Source of the DNA: Xestospongia muta
Lineage: Eukaryota > Porifera > Demospongiae > Haplosclerida > Petrosiidae
Reading direction: 5' to 3'
Length of the DNA stretch: 64,000 nt
Assembly (NCBI GenBank): GCA_963693285.1
Contig: OY848917.1
Location: forward strand, 26,537,745 to 26,601,744
The notes under the pieces were generated by a model that worked only from the letters and a program-made list of their open reading frames with translations, was not told the DNA's origin and ran no database searches. Numbering within the stretch: the first letter of the stretch is position 1; every line of letters begins with the position of its first letter. The translations under genes and the position numbers were made by a program. Below, one piece after another: positions 9,301 to 19,867 of this stretch.

Positions 9301-10350
9301 TCAGTACTTGTAATCAACGGTCAAAATGAACATGTGATGTCCATTTGAATCTTCACACAAGAGTAAGTACGTTGGTAGACCAAGTTCCAACAGTTTGTAT
9401 GTAGCATCAATAAAGATTAACTCAGGGTAAGCTTCGAATGCTTGTGTCATTTGGGAATCCTGAAAGAAAAGACCTTTAAAATTCTTATCTTCATCAGAAT
9501 AGACTTCTACACTTGCACCTATAGTACACAAATCAGGTAATGGAAATATTCTAGATAAAGAACATGTACATGTAGGACATACTGTAATGTACATTTGCCA
9601 GCTATCAAGACTACTGCCTTGGTTAATATAGTAATTATACATACCATACTTCTCCATTAACAGTTTGATAGTTGTATCCAAATCATTCTTTGACTGCCCT
9701 CTCTTTGAATCAAGTAATATGTTAGACAGATCCTTTAGAAGCACAATCTTTCCTGTCTCTTGACATAATTGTTGTTGGAGCATCTTCTTGTTGACTCTCA
9801 TATGTAACAGTTTTGCTGCTTTGTCTTTATCTTCTTTATCAAGGCGTCTTTGATGAGGAAGGTGCTTAGATAGTGCCTTTATAACATTGCCACAAGTCAT
9901 GTTAAAATTGACACCATTCCAACGCGTACCTGTGATATTTCATGGTTATGCTCAGTTGAAACACTTCACTTCCAAGGCGGTACCACTTACATTAACACAA
10001 AGGGTAATGTGTGCTGGGCAGTCACGTTTAAATGTACTGTGAATAAAAATCATTATCATCAGCAGATGTGACAATTGCCCTTACTAAGTTGATCTAATCC
10101 CCTTTCCTGTAGCCTTGAAGGACTGCCCTTCGTGTATACAGCAGTACTTCATCTCGTAATATCTTAGTTCGGGCTTGAGTTCTTTTGTCAATCTTTTCTT
10201 GGCCAACCAAAAGTTAGTACTTATTAAAACGTTATAATAATCAATGTTTTTGTGTACTAGATGTGTTAATGCTTTCACATGTGCTGGAATTATACCTACC
10301 CAGTACATTAACTTTAGCTGCATTCTGGCATTGGAACTGTTGTACAACAT
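9301..10350 (-). pseudogene. N-terminal half of ZSWIM1/3-like MULE-transposase-derived gene
   Basis: Exons on the minus strand: ~10350-10085, 10036-9930 and 9876-9301, with introns of 48 nt (10037-10084) and 53 nt (9877-9929). The sequence runs YYEMKYCCIHEGQSFKATGK, then TFKRDCPAHITL, STEHNHEISQ, ALSKHLPHQRRL and the start of the RNase-H-like transposase domain (PELIFIDATYKLLELGLPTY, GHHMF). This order is typical of ZSWIM1/3-type proteins. Exon 2 has one extra base (after ALEV) that shifts the frame, and the domain is cut off after LTVDYKY. With the PHD half at 4758-5703 it forms a single broken gene split by the EnSpm-like element. It may itself descend from a Mutator-like transposon. Confidence 0.65.
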
Positions 10351-10851
10351 GACTCAACAGCTAACGCTTACCACACAATTGTACCTTGTTCTACAGGAAG
10401 GTAATATTAAGCATTGCTGCTATAGCTTTATGATATGTTGCCATAGTACTCACAGGATCATTGGCTGCGTGACTCTGTCAAGAAAGGAGCATGCTGTAGC
10501 CCAAACAAGGTATTGGACGCTACAAAACCATCAGTTTTCTTGTATTTTTTTGTTAAAAACTAAGTTGCTAACTTTTAATTTTGTTTTTGTAGGAACCACG
10601 TACTGCCATGCTTTTTTGTCAGTTTATAATGAACATGTGGTGTTAAATAGTGCGTAGGAAAACATAGCTGGTAAAAAAGGCATAGTCATGTTGATAAACA
10701 CATCTACTGACAGTACTGAGGCCATTTTCATTTTGAATATACCTGCCATCTTGTGCCCTGGGCACACCCCTTAAATACCACTCCCAGCGGAAGCGTTCAG
10801 AATATTGCAACGTGACGCATGTTTACTGTTTATACCCAACATTCTCCTTTA
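10351..10851. other. Non-coding stretch upstream of the ZSWIM-type fragment
   Basis: The plus-strand open frame crossing 10244-10657 has no recognisable domain and overlaps the reverse of a homologous exon, so it is treated as chance. A slightly GC-rich patch (CTTGTGCCCTGGGCACACCC, 10751-10770) contains the palindrome GTGCCCTGGGCAC. Nothing else is supported. Confidence 0.4.
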
Positions 10852-11009
10852 AAATAGATTCAAATTATCATTAAGTAATTATAACATCTCTGATGTGTAT
10901 AATTAAATTGAAGATAAAATAAACTGATATGTGCTATTTTATCACTAGAGTACTCAAAATAGTAGCAGTGCCAACATAAACAATATATGACACTATGTAC
11001 CTTTCAATA
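10852..11009 (+). repeat. Dispersed ~160-bp repeat, copy 2 (left arm of inverted pair)
   Basis: This copy is nearly identical to the reverse complement of 14245-14403, differing at only a few positions. The two arms enclose 3.2 kb that contains fibrinogen-like copy 2. The copy at 4345 is a more distant relative in direct orientation. Confidence 0.7.
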
Positions 11010-11261
11010 TCATTTTATTAGTGTAAACTATTACTAATGACTAGTACATTACATTAATCATAAAACAGAACTGGTGCTGTTATAACTACATGATATTGTT
11101 ATTTGCATACTTTGTGATCAATTTTATATATAGATTTTTTTCTAATTTGATCTGAGATATTATATTGACAACTAAATCAAATTAGTATGGAAGCCTAGTG
11201 AGATTAGTCCAAGCCAATGTAAAACAGTCTGAGCCTTGGGTCACATACTTTAATTCTTAAT

Positions 11262-11860
11262 GCTTGGGATACAAAAGGGATCATATGATAATCTCAGACT
11301 GTCTGTTTGGACTACTGTCAATCTTTTTTGTTTTTGTCTGTTTAAGGTTTCATATCACAATGTCTTCAAATTTATAATTAAGAGTATACATACATAGTAC
11401 TATTGTTTTGTTGGCACTGCCACATGTATTCTGGAGATAATAATAAACCTACACATAGGAGTTTGTTTTATTCTCACACTGTAAAAACTGATTGGTTGAT
11501 TCAACCAATATATGGTTATATATAAGGTTGTATGTAGCAAACTGAATGCAAACATAGTACTGTTTTCATTACTATTGTCCTATGAATTGATTGTTTACCA
11601 AATTAAAACCTTGATTTCTTTGAATAAAAATATTTCTAACATTTTATAAACAGTGTTTGGATCATTCAGTCTTATAACCATATATCAGTTAAATTAATGG
11701 TTATACATAAACAGTAGTACATCAGTAATAAAAACAATATTATGATTACTATTCAAGAAAAATATAATTTTCAATTACAACTTGTATAACCAAATAATAG
11801 TTAAATCAACCAATCAATTTTTGATGTTTCTATGTTGTGTACATATCAGCTTCTGTTGAT
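11262..11860 (+). repeat. Orphan copy of fibrinogen-like promoter plus CACTGTAA element
   Basis: About 11262-11460 repeats the promoter-like block found at 12363-12540, including TCTGTTTAAGGTTTC. It is followed by a CACTGTAA element (from 11477; about 349 bp, longer than its relatives and without a clean right end). No gene follows: TRIM-NHL debris comes next. The duplicated unit is about 1.09 kb. Confidence 0.6.
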
Positions 11861-11861
11861 C

Positions 11862-12362
11862 TAAAAAAAGACCAAGTCAGATTAAAGTACGTGAACATGC
11901 TTACTATTGCTATTACCAGCTACATGAAGTAACTCATCTTTACCATAATGTAACCCTATTAGAAAATTACATTGTAAGTCACCAGATCCCTTCTCTCCCA
12001 ATGATGTAATAAACTTCCTGTCCTATAAGTATATATATATATTCCTATAAGTATTATTATTATTATTCCTATAAGTATTATATTCCTATATAAGCACCCT
12101 TTGTTATCTTGTAAGCACTAGCATTAGCTGGATACATAATGTTATTAGTTTCATCCACAGCCATACCTCTAGCCTGTTTTACATTTAATTTATTAGCAAG
12201 AATAGTGTGAACTATTTCTACAATAGAGCCATCGTCAATATTAGCATAAATATTTGCTTCATCATCAACATAAAGATAGCCTGATCTTGATTTAGTATGC
12301 ACAGTTAGTATTTGTTCCTTTATTTTGCTATAGTCACGTACATTGATACTATATGGACTGTC
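11862..12362 (-). pseudogene. TRIM-NHL fragment (end of filamin-like domain and first NHL repeats)
   Basis: On the minus strand it begins DSPYSINVRDYSKIKE and continues through YLYVDDEANIY, DDGSIV, ARGMAVDETNNIMY to an NHL repeat near 11870. It matches residues ~455-600 of the intact gene at 23718-25874. Several deletions and an ATAAGTATTAT-rich expansion (~12018-12090) break the frame. It joins directly to the fibrinogen-like promoter copy at 12363, so it arrived by a rearrangement junction. Confidence 0.7.
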
Positions 12363-12540
12363 CAAAAGGGATCATATGCTAATCTCAAATTGTCTGTTAG
12401 GACTTCTGTCAATGCTTTTGTTTTTGTCTATTTAAGGTTTCGTATCACAATGTCTTCAAAATTATAATTAAGAGTATACATACATAGTACTATTGTTTTG
12501 TTGGCACTGCCAAATGTATTGTGAAGATAATAATAGGAGT
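12363..12540 (+). promoter_or_regulatory. Promoter-like block upstream of fibrinogen-like copy 2
   Basis: The block is conserved with 2100-2290 (upstream of copy 1, opposite strand) and 11262-11460. It contains TATTTAAG at 12429-12436 in a shared context. A 3' splice-site-like TTCTTCTTAAAG just before AGCTGTAACTATG suggests that a 5'-UTR intron separates this promoter from the start codon. Confidence 0.45.
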
Positions 12541-12556
12541 TTATTTTATTCTCATG

Positions 12557-12789
12557 CACTGTAAAAACTGATTGGTTGATTCAACCAATATATGGTTATA
12601 TATAAGGTTGTATGTAGCAAACTGAATGCAAACATAGTACTGTTTTGATTACTATTGTCCTATGAATTGATTGTTTATCAAATTAAAACCTTTTCTTTGA
12701 GTAACAATATTTCTAACATTTTATAAACAGTGCATCGTTCAGTCTTATAACCATTATATTGGTTAAATCAACCGATCAGTTTTACAGTG
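12557..12789. mobile_element. CACTGTAA-ended MITE, copy c
   Basis: A 233-bp element with well-preserved inverted ends of about 40 bp: CACTGTAAAAACTGATTGG on the left, and CCGATCAGTTTTACAGTG on the right. The inner arms GGTTGATTCAACCAAT and ATTGGTTAAATCAACC also match. It lies in the likely 5'-UTR intron of fibrinogen-like copy 2. The flanks (ATG / TGC) do not show a clean TA duplication. Confidence 0.55.
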
Positions 12790-12852
12790 TGCAGTCATAT
12801 ACATTTAAATTAACAGTTTCTGTAGATTTATTCTTCTTAAAGAGCTGTAACT

Positions 12853-13977
12853 ATGCTTCTTCTTGGTCTAGCAGTTCTGTCTTTCTCTTTTGGGGTTGTA
12901 TTGACAACTAATACAAATTACACTGAAACTGTTGATGTCAAAGTGTGTTCTTCATCATTCAAATGTGTTCACAATCAGTCCACTTCTGTTCTAAGTAGAG
13001 TCTCCACAGTACTATCTACTCCTTTTGATGACAGCATTACATGTACTGGAGAAAATTACATTAACAATGGCATGGAGTTCTACCCATCCAAAATATGTGC
13101 TGAGATATCTGATGTGTGTCATAACAACTTTGAGACTCAATATTATAATGAGCTATTGGATCAGTTAGAAGAAATTTCTCAATATCTAAACTTTAGCTGT
13201 TCTGATATCTTGAACAATAACCATTCAGCATTGTCTGGGTACTATACAATACCAGCTTCTAATGGCTCACTAATCACTGTCTACTGTGATATGGAGGGTC
13301 AATGTGATGGTAAGGGTGGATGGATGAGAGTAGGATATATTAACATGAGTGAACCTGGAAATAACTGTCCAAATGGACTAAACCCTTATAATTATACAAA
13401 TATTAACTATCCACTTTGTGATCGACCTCATCCATCAAGTGGTGGCTGTAATTCAGCTTTTTTCTCTAATTTTGGTCTGAGATATTCTCAAGTGTGTGGA
13501 AGAGTCAGAGGATACCAATACAGTGGTGTTGATGGTATATATCAAAACTATGGTAATGGATCTCCTTTACTTGAAGGACCTTATGTTGATGGTGTGTCTA
13601 TTACACATGGTATGAACCCTCGTCAACATATTTGGACATTTGTAGTTGGTCAAGATGAAAATGAAAATGCCTATCAGGATTGTCCATGCAACAATGGTAG
13701 CTTAGAAACTACACCACAGTATGTTGGTAATGACTACTACTGTGAGTCTGGTGTTCCTATCTGGAATAGTAATTCGTTTTATTATAATGATCCACTTTGG
13801 GATGGTAACCAATGTCATTACATGGAACATCCCTGTTGTACATCTCCTAATATGCCATGGTTTATAAAGTCCCTTAATGAATCAACTACTGATGATCTTG
13901 AACTAAGGATGTGTAGTAGTGAAGGATATCCTAATGAAGCAACTCCAATAGATCTGATTGAATTGTATGTTCGTTAG
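12853..13977 (+). CDS. Secreted fibrinogen-like domain protein (copy 2)
   Basis: A single-exon gene encoding 374 aa, about 90% identical by eye to copy 1. It starts with the signal peptide MLLLGLAVLSFSFGVV. Several N-glycosylation sequons are visible (NYT, NQS, NHS, NGS, NMS). The fibrinogen-C-like segment (SGYYTIPASNGS, VYCDMEGQC, GGWMRVGYINM) lies at about residues 135-165. The Cys-rich C-terminal region ends MPWFIKSLNESTTDDLELR and IELYVR. No frameshift or stop is seen. A polyadenylation-type AATAAA lies at about 14159. Regulation is probably through the promoter block it shares with copy 1. Function is unknown. Confidence 0.85.
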   Translation: MLLLGLAVLSFSFGVVLTTNTNYTETVDVKVCSSSFKCVHNQSTSVLSRVSTVLSTPFDDSITCTGENYINNGMEFYPSKICAEISDVCHNNFETQYYNELLDQLEEISQYLNFSCSDILNNNHSALSGYYTIPASNGSLITVYCDMEGQCDGKGGWMRVGYINMSEPGNNCPNGLNPYNYTNINYPLCDRPHPSSGGCNSAFFSNFGLRYSQVCGRVRGYQYSGVDGIYQNYGNGSPLLEGPYVDGVSITHGMNPRQHIWTFVVGQDENENAYQDCPCNNGSLETTPQYVGNDYYCESGVPIWNSNSFYYNDPLWDGNQCHYMEHPCCTSPNMPWFIKSLNESTTDDLELRMCSSEGYPNEATPIDLIELYVR

Positions 13978-14735
13978 CTGCTCCTGTTTTATTCTCCTTG
14001 TTATAGTAGTTAATTGTTGTATAGGAGGATTATTTAGACATTAGAGAATTATTAATAATAATTATCATTACTTGTTGTTCTGATAACCATTAATTAATTG
14101 TTAATATTACATTTTAGATTCTTTAATTTTTTTGAGATGAATACTACTTCATGTTCCTTTAATAAAATTAATAACATTAATTTCAGTTATAAATTTATCT
14201 GTAATACATGAGACATACAATGTTTATGAACTAACAACAATACATTGAAAGGTACATAGTGTCATATATTGTTTATGTTGGCACTGCTAATATTTTGAAG
14301 TGCTCTAGGGATAAAATAGCACATATCAGTTTATTTTATCTTCAATTCAATTATACACATCAGAGATGTTATAATTACTTAATGATAATTTGAATCTATT
14401 TTAAAGCAATTTTACTATATATGAACATATAGACATAATATCAACATTCTTTGATTATATCATACTTAATTATCACACATGAAGTCAATATCCATCACAT
14501 GTTCTATTTTATATTTCTATCTACAGTATTCCAAGAAGACTAGTGATAAAAAGACAGATCATAACATTTGTACTAAATGTCCTTTAAATTTGATAACTAA
14601 AAGTGATTGTTTAGTTTGGAACTTGACAAAATATTTATGTAAACAGTGGACTTAATTGGACTCAACTGTTTAAATATGTAGTAATATGTGAAATAAAGGT
14701 CATGCAGGAAATCCACACTTTCGTGCATATAATGT
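13978..14735. other. 3' flank of fibrinogen-like copy 2 with two repeats
   Basis: Non-coding. About 14095-14235 repeats 650-800 in direct orientation, and 14245-14403 is the inverted copy of 10852-11009. Bases 14404-14735 are AT-rich without recognisable content. Confidence 0.5.
14245..14403 (-). repeat. Dispersed ~160-bp repeat, copy 3 (right arm of inverted pair)
   Basis: Reverse complement of 10852-11009 with only a few differences (for example GTATAATTGAATTG for GTATAATTAAATTG). It extends a little further outward (ATTGC), as the copy at 4345 does, so the left arm is the truncated one. Confidence 0.7.
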
Positions 14736-15045
14736 TTAGGGATTATGGGACTTTATAAACCATGGCATATTAGGAGATGTACAACAGGGATATTCAATGT
14801 AATCACATTGGTTACCATCCCAAAGTGGATCACTAAAATATAAGGATTGACTATTCCAGACAAGAACTCCACACTCACAGTAGTAGTCATTACTAACATA
14901 CTGTGGTGTAGTTTGTAAGCTAACACTGTTACATTGACAATCCTCCCAAGTACTTTGATTTTCATCTTGACAAGCTATAAATGTCCAAATATATTGACGA
15001 GGATTCATACCATGGGTAATAGACACACCATCAACATAAGAAGAT
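14736..15045 (-). pseudogene. Fibrinogen-like gene fragment (C-terminal region)
   Basis: The minus strand encodes VSITHGMNPRQYIWTF through SNDYYCECG, SDPLWDGNQC and CCTSPNMPWFIK, then stops. It matches residues ~255-350 of the intact genes. Neither the N-terminal part nor the ELYVR end is present; homology stops at about 15045. It is a truncated, dead copy. Confidence 0.75.
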
Positions 15046-16092
15046 CCTCTATTAAAAATGCTTTGGATATATACTTTGATTCTAAATATTTTTGATTTTA
15101 GTGTGTGTGTTATAAATAATTTTTTTCCAAATCCTTATAATATTAGTTTAATAATTATATATATATATTATAATAAGATCATAAAGAAATGCATTAGTTT
15201 TTTAAATAAATATTGGGATGGTGGTATGTCTGTTAATATTATCACATAACTTTATTATATTATAATGATAGAGGATCATCTATCTCTTCTCTTGTTAATG
15301 ATACACAATTTATGTCATCAATAAATAATAGTACAGGAGATAGTAGTGATATAAAACACCAAAATACAGGAAAAGAGATTGTAACATAACAAGGCATGTC
15401 CTTCAAATAACTTTTATTAAAACAATTATTGACATAACTACAAATAAACATGTGGTCTTGTATATACCTGTGATTACTGTAGGTTCTGACAAAGCAATTA
15501 TCAACACTGACTCAAACTAAAGGTAAGATTGTTTCTATATCTTAGATTTAATGTAGTACTTAATAATGTAACTACCTACCTACATGAAATTCAACAATAC
15601 CTACATAACATTATTTTATTATTTTGTTGTACTTGATACTATAAAGATCAAATCACAGCCTGAATGGACAGTAGAAGACAATGTCATATATAATTAGTTT
15701 GCTCATAATATACCTAGCAATGTACAGTATATATATGTAGATGAAACATTTACCAGAAATGTACATTCTGAAAATATATATGGAATGAGAAGGTTATGAG
15801 TATTTGGGTAGTTAATGATCAGAGGACCACATAAATTTTGATTATTACATGTAAATTTAATATTTATTCCACATGTATTTTATGTTATATACATGTCTAT
15901 TAACAGATCAATTTTATATGTATTATATCAGGACTATCAAATCAATTCTTTATCATATTAATATACAGTTAACATTACTCTTGTTCTTTAAAGTTACTAA
16001 AACGTTATTAATAGAAAAGGAAGTCAACAGTCAAAAATAAATTAATACAATATTATAATTTTCACACAAAATTAATTGTAAACTGATTCCAG
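15046..16092. other. AT-rich intergenic DNA
   Basis: No supportable gene. About 15930-16092 is the 3' flank of the TRIM-NHL pseudogene and is repeated at about 19584-19762 beside the third TRIM-NHL remnant. Short open frames at 15058-15249 and 15260-15451 have low complexity and no domain. Confidence 0.5.
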
Positions 16093-18270
16093 TCAGTATT
16101 TTAACACTCTTGATCCACCCTATTCTGCTACATAGATATATCCTGCTTGATCAATAAAGACACCAAATGGATAATGATTGTTATTACCAAATGAATGGAG
16201 AAGAGTTTTGTCAGTTCCTTTATTGAAACACAAGTATACTATTACCTTTGGTATTTGGTGTGCAGTTACTCACAACGCAATCACCAATCCTCATAAAAGC
16301 AATATCACCAACACACTGTACAATACCACTACCATATTGTCCAATATAATGTCCAACAGAAGAAAATATTTCAATAATACCTCCATTTGTTCCAACATGA
16401 ATGTTACCAGTACTATCAGTTGATACACTCCATACATTAGACCGACACTTCACCATTATTGTTCTAACAAAAGACAAGTCAGATCGAAGTACCTGAATAT
16501 GCTTGTTTCTACTATCAGCTACATAAAGTAACTCATCTTTACCAAAGTGTAATCCAATTGGACTACTAAAATGTAGTTCACCTGATCCTTTCTCTCCCAC
16601 TGATGTGATAAACTTCCCATCTAAAGTAGCCTTTACTATCTTATTAGTACCAGCACTAGCTATATACATAATGTTATTAGCTTTATCTACAGCAATATCT
16701 CCGGGGTTTTTTACAGTTAATTTATCAGCAGGATTAGTATGAGCTATCTTTCCTTTGTTATTATAGACTACAATAGAGCCATCATTAAAAATAACATAAA
16801 TATTTCCTTCATCATCAACATAAAGATAGGCTAGGTGTGGTTTAGTAGACACGGTTAGTATTGGTTCCTTTATTTTGCTATAGTCATGTACATTGATACT
16901 ATATGGACTGTCTTTGATATTGTCATTGTATAGCTGTACATGAAGTAAATAACTACCTTCAGATGTGGGTGGGTCAATAATCAACTCATATCTTCCTTCT
17001 TCCTTATAACATACACTAACCTCACTGATAATTCATGATGACTTGTCAGTTAGCTTTAAATGGATGACATGTTCTTCACTGTAGCCTTCTTTCCTGTTTT
17101 ATCACAAATCTCAAGAACAAGAGAACATTTACCACTATTTGGTATATCAATTGGTTGTTCAGGAATGATATCTTCTAGACTACAATGAAATGCTTCAGAA
17201 GAACAAGACGAAACTGAAGAAAGCTTTGTAATGGTTGATAGTATAGGCTTTGGATCTAATATACAGTAGATATTATCATTACTAACCGCTTTAAGTTTAG
17301 TTCCCTTCACTTGTTTCATTAATGAGCTCACCACTTCACTCAAGGTACATTTGATAACTGAGAACTCTATTATTGCTGCCTTCGAGAAACGTCATCAAGA
17401 GCTACTAAAGGAGGTTGATGTATTTGCTTTAACTAAAAGTAGTCCGTTACAGACTCAATTAGAGAGTTTGAATGAACTTGTTAGTGACATTGATTGTGTT
17501 ATGAGTACATGTAGTGAAGCTAGTGAAGAGTTTTCTCCAACAGACTGGAATATATCATTGATGTGACTTTTAATAGCCTCTCTATGATTTGTTATAGACA
17601 GCATGACAGACTTTATCTTCTGTTTTGAGTGAGACACTGTGGAGTGTGCTTTCTTTAATGATGGAAGTGAATTAGTAATGTTAGCATTTTCTACTTTCAT
17701 AGCTTCTTGTATACGACAATACTTGTGTTCTTTGTGTTCAAACATGTAACACTCATGACATATCAAACTACTACATGTAGTACAGTAGTACTCGAGGACT
17801 TTACCAGGATGATCAGTACAGTAAACTAGTGAAGATGTTAATGATGTTGATATGTTTGTTAGAGCTTCCACTTTGTGATCACGAAGAACTCGCATGCTTT
17901 TATGAGACTTAATACAAAGTGAACAAAGACCAGCATCACATTGATGACAGTATGCTTCAGTCTGCTCTTTGCTATCACAACTACCACAAGATTGCTTACA
18001 TTGAATCTTAGCTAAACGACGCGAAATGACTGCTTCGTTCTCGAGTCGTACGTGTCGAGGTAAACGATGCGGGGGATGTGGACTGACCTTGTGACAAGTG
18101 GGACAAGTAGTTTTCTCTTCATTTTCTTTAACGACAGAGTCTAAACATGATTTACAGAACGTATGAAGACAATGGAGAAGACGAGGATCACGATAATAAC
18201 CACCACAAAGTTTACAGTTAATGGAAATACTATAGGGAACAGGAGCAGCAAGGATGCCACTAATAGCCAT
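16093..18270 (-). pseudogene. TRIM-NHL pseudogene with internal microinversion
   Basis: This is a near full-length copy of the intact gene at 23718-25874. The N-terminal part is still open: ATG at 18270, RING (CKLC, CLHTFCKSCL, CPTC), B-box 1 (CGSC...CHQC, CSLC) and B-box 2 (CTDHPG...CHECYMFEHKEHKY). Then 17369-17541 (173 bp, coiled-coil region) is present in the opposite orientation. A further frame break lies between the filamin-like part (17343-17056) and the NHL part (16984-16220). A small change near 16225 (CCTTTATTGAAACAC) shifts the last NHL repeat out of frame. The corresponding stop (TGA) is at 16093-16095. No full-length product is possible, although a RING/B-box protein truncated near 17545 could still be made. 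Confidence 0.8.
17369..17541 (+). other. 173-bp microinversion inside the TRIM-NHL pseudogene
   Basis: The plus strand here reads IIAAFEKRHQELLKEVDVF through SEASEEFSP, which the intact gene encodes on the minus strand between DIFQS and FLAIK. Breakpoints are sharp: AACTCT|ATTATTGC on the left, and TCTCCAAC|AGACTGG on the right. The flanks on both sides remain in the original orientation. Confidence 0.85.
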
Positions 18271-18804
18271 CTTAGCAGGGAACTCAGCCACACCTTCAAG
18301 TATGTTTCCAGTGGCAACAATGTTCTATTCAAAGTGCACCAACAAATTTGGGCGTACTTACTTAGAAACTAGAGTCTGACTGGGTCCTGTTATCATGTAC
18401 CAGAAGAAAGTACACTTCTCATCTCCTTTTGATAATAATGCCTGTATAACTGATCTGATCTATCCAATGTATCAACGTTATATATTCAAATACATGTTAT
18501 ATATTCAGCTGATCTAGAAAAGATTGAATGCTGTTAAGTATGGCACAGATTGATAAGTTCAGACAAAGGGTCTGCTAGAGTGATAGTGTTCAAATTTCAT
18601 ATAAACATATATAAGGTCTGGTAAATTACTTAGGTTGGTTTGATTTAAAACATTGATTATCAACTTTTTTTAAAACTAAAAGACCAGGGAGCAATCTTAA
18701 GACTAGATATTCTTATCATACTAATTGTTGTGGTTACATCACGCAATGATGTCATATCAAAATGCCATCGCGAAACGGATCGATAGAAATAATAGGTTTG
18801 ATGT
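18271..18804. other. 5' flank of TRIM-NHL pseudogene
   Basis: Homologous to the 5' flank of the intact gene (about 25875-26300), including TTCAAGTATGTT, CCAGTGGCAACAA and AAAGTGCACCAACAAATTT. The conserved block probably contains the promoter. No gene is seen. Confidence 0.5.
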
Positions 18805-19318
18805 CATCAGATAGGAACACCAGACTCACAGTAGTAGTCATTACCAACATACTGTGGTGTAGTTTGTAAGCTACCATTGTTACATGGACAATCCTTCCAA
18901 ACATTTTACATTTTCAGATGACTTGACTACAAATCTCCAAATATATATTAATGAAGGTTTGTATCATGTGTAATAGACATACCATCAACATAAGGTCCTA
19001 CAAGTGAAGAAGATCCAGCATTATTTGATAGATACTATTAAACCCACTGTACTAGTATCCTCTGACTCTTCCACATATATTTGAGAATGTCTTTGACCAA
19101 AATTAGAGAAAAATCTGATCTACAACCACCACTTGATAAATAAGATCAATCACAAAGTAGATAATTAATATTTTAGAAGTTTTTAGCCCACTTGGACAGT
19201 TATTGCCAGGTTCACTCATGTTAATATATTATACTCATAACCATCCACCCTTACCATCACATTGACCCTCCATATCACAATAGACAGAAATTAGTGAGCC
19301 ATTAGAAACTGTATGTTT
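18805..19318 (-). pseudogene. Fibrinogen-like gene fragment, heavily decayed
   Basis: The minus-strand match spans roughly residues 145-300 of the intact genes: CTGTGGTGTAGTTTGTAAGC (18850), TCAACATAAGGTCC (about 18984) and CACTTGATAAATAAGATCAA (about 19130) correspond to coding positions in copy 1. It has many substitutions and small indels and no long frame. Confidence 0.7.
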
Positions 19319-19762
19319 GTAGTATTTTAACAGTGAGTGTTAGCTAGAGAATACATTGTATGTTTGGCATTTGGAAGATGCGACCATCTAATGAAGGTGG
19401 AGATAGTGTTAGAGAAAAACTGTCTCAAATTAAAGATATGTGCTAGTTTAAACAACCTTTAAGATTTTAGTTTAAACTTAGATATAATTTACATGTGTAC
19501 AATAGTACTTAACAATGTAACTGACAACATAAATTCTTTCATAATGTGCATCCACTGGATACAGTTCAACTTACATATAACATACTAGGACTCTCAAATC
19601 AATTCTTGTTTTCACTGACAGGTAATGTTATTTTTGCTTTTAAAAGTCACTAAAGGATTGTTAATAGAAAACACAGTCAACAATCAAAATATACAATGTT
19701 ATAATTTTCACATAATTATAATATAATGTAAGAAAATTGTTATTACATCATTTAATTATACA

Positions 19763-19866
19763 TTTGATTCCAGTCAGTATTTTAACACTCTTGATCCACT
19801 GTATTCTGCTACATAGATATATCCTGCTTGATCAATGAAGATACCGAGTGAAAATGATTATTATTA
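19763..19866 (-). pseudogene. TRIM-NHL 3'-end remnant
   Basis: About 100 bp match the last codons and stop region of the TRIM-NHL genes (GTATTTTAACACTCTTGATCC, then TCTGCTACATAGATATATCC). The 3' flank 19584-19762 also matches that at 15930-16092. The rest of the gene was replaced by the sequence starting CCTCGCTGTGCG at 19868. Confidence 0.7.
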
Positions 19867-19867
19867 A

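Noticed and set aside
10244..10657. 137-aa plus-strand open frame
   Set aside because: It overlaps the reverse of a homologous ZSWIM-type exon, has no domain and no plausible splice or start context.
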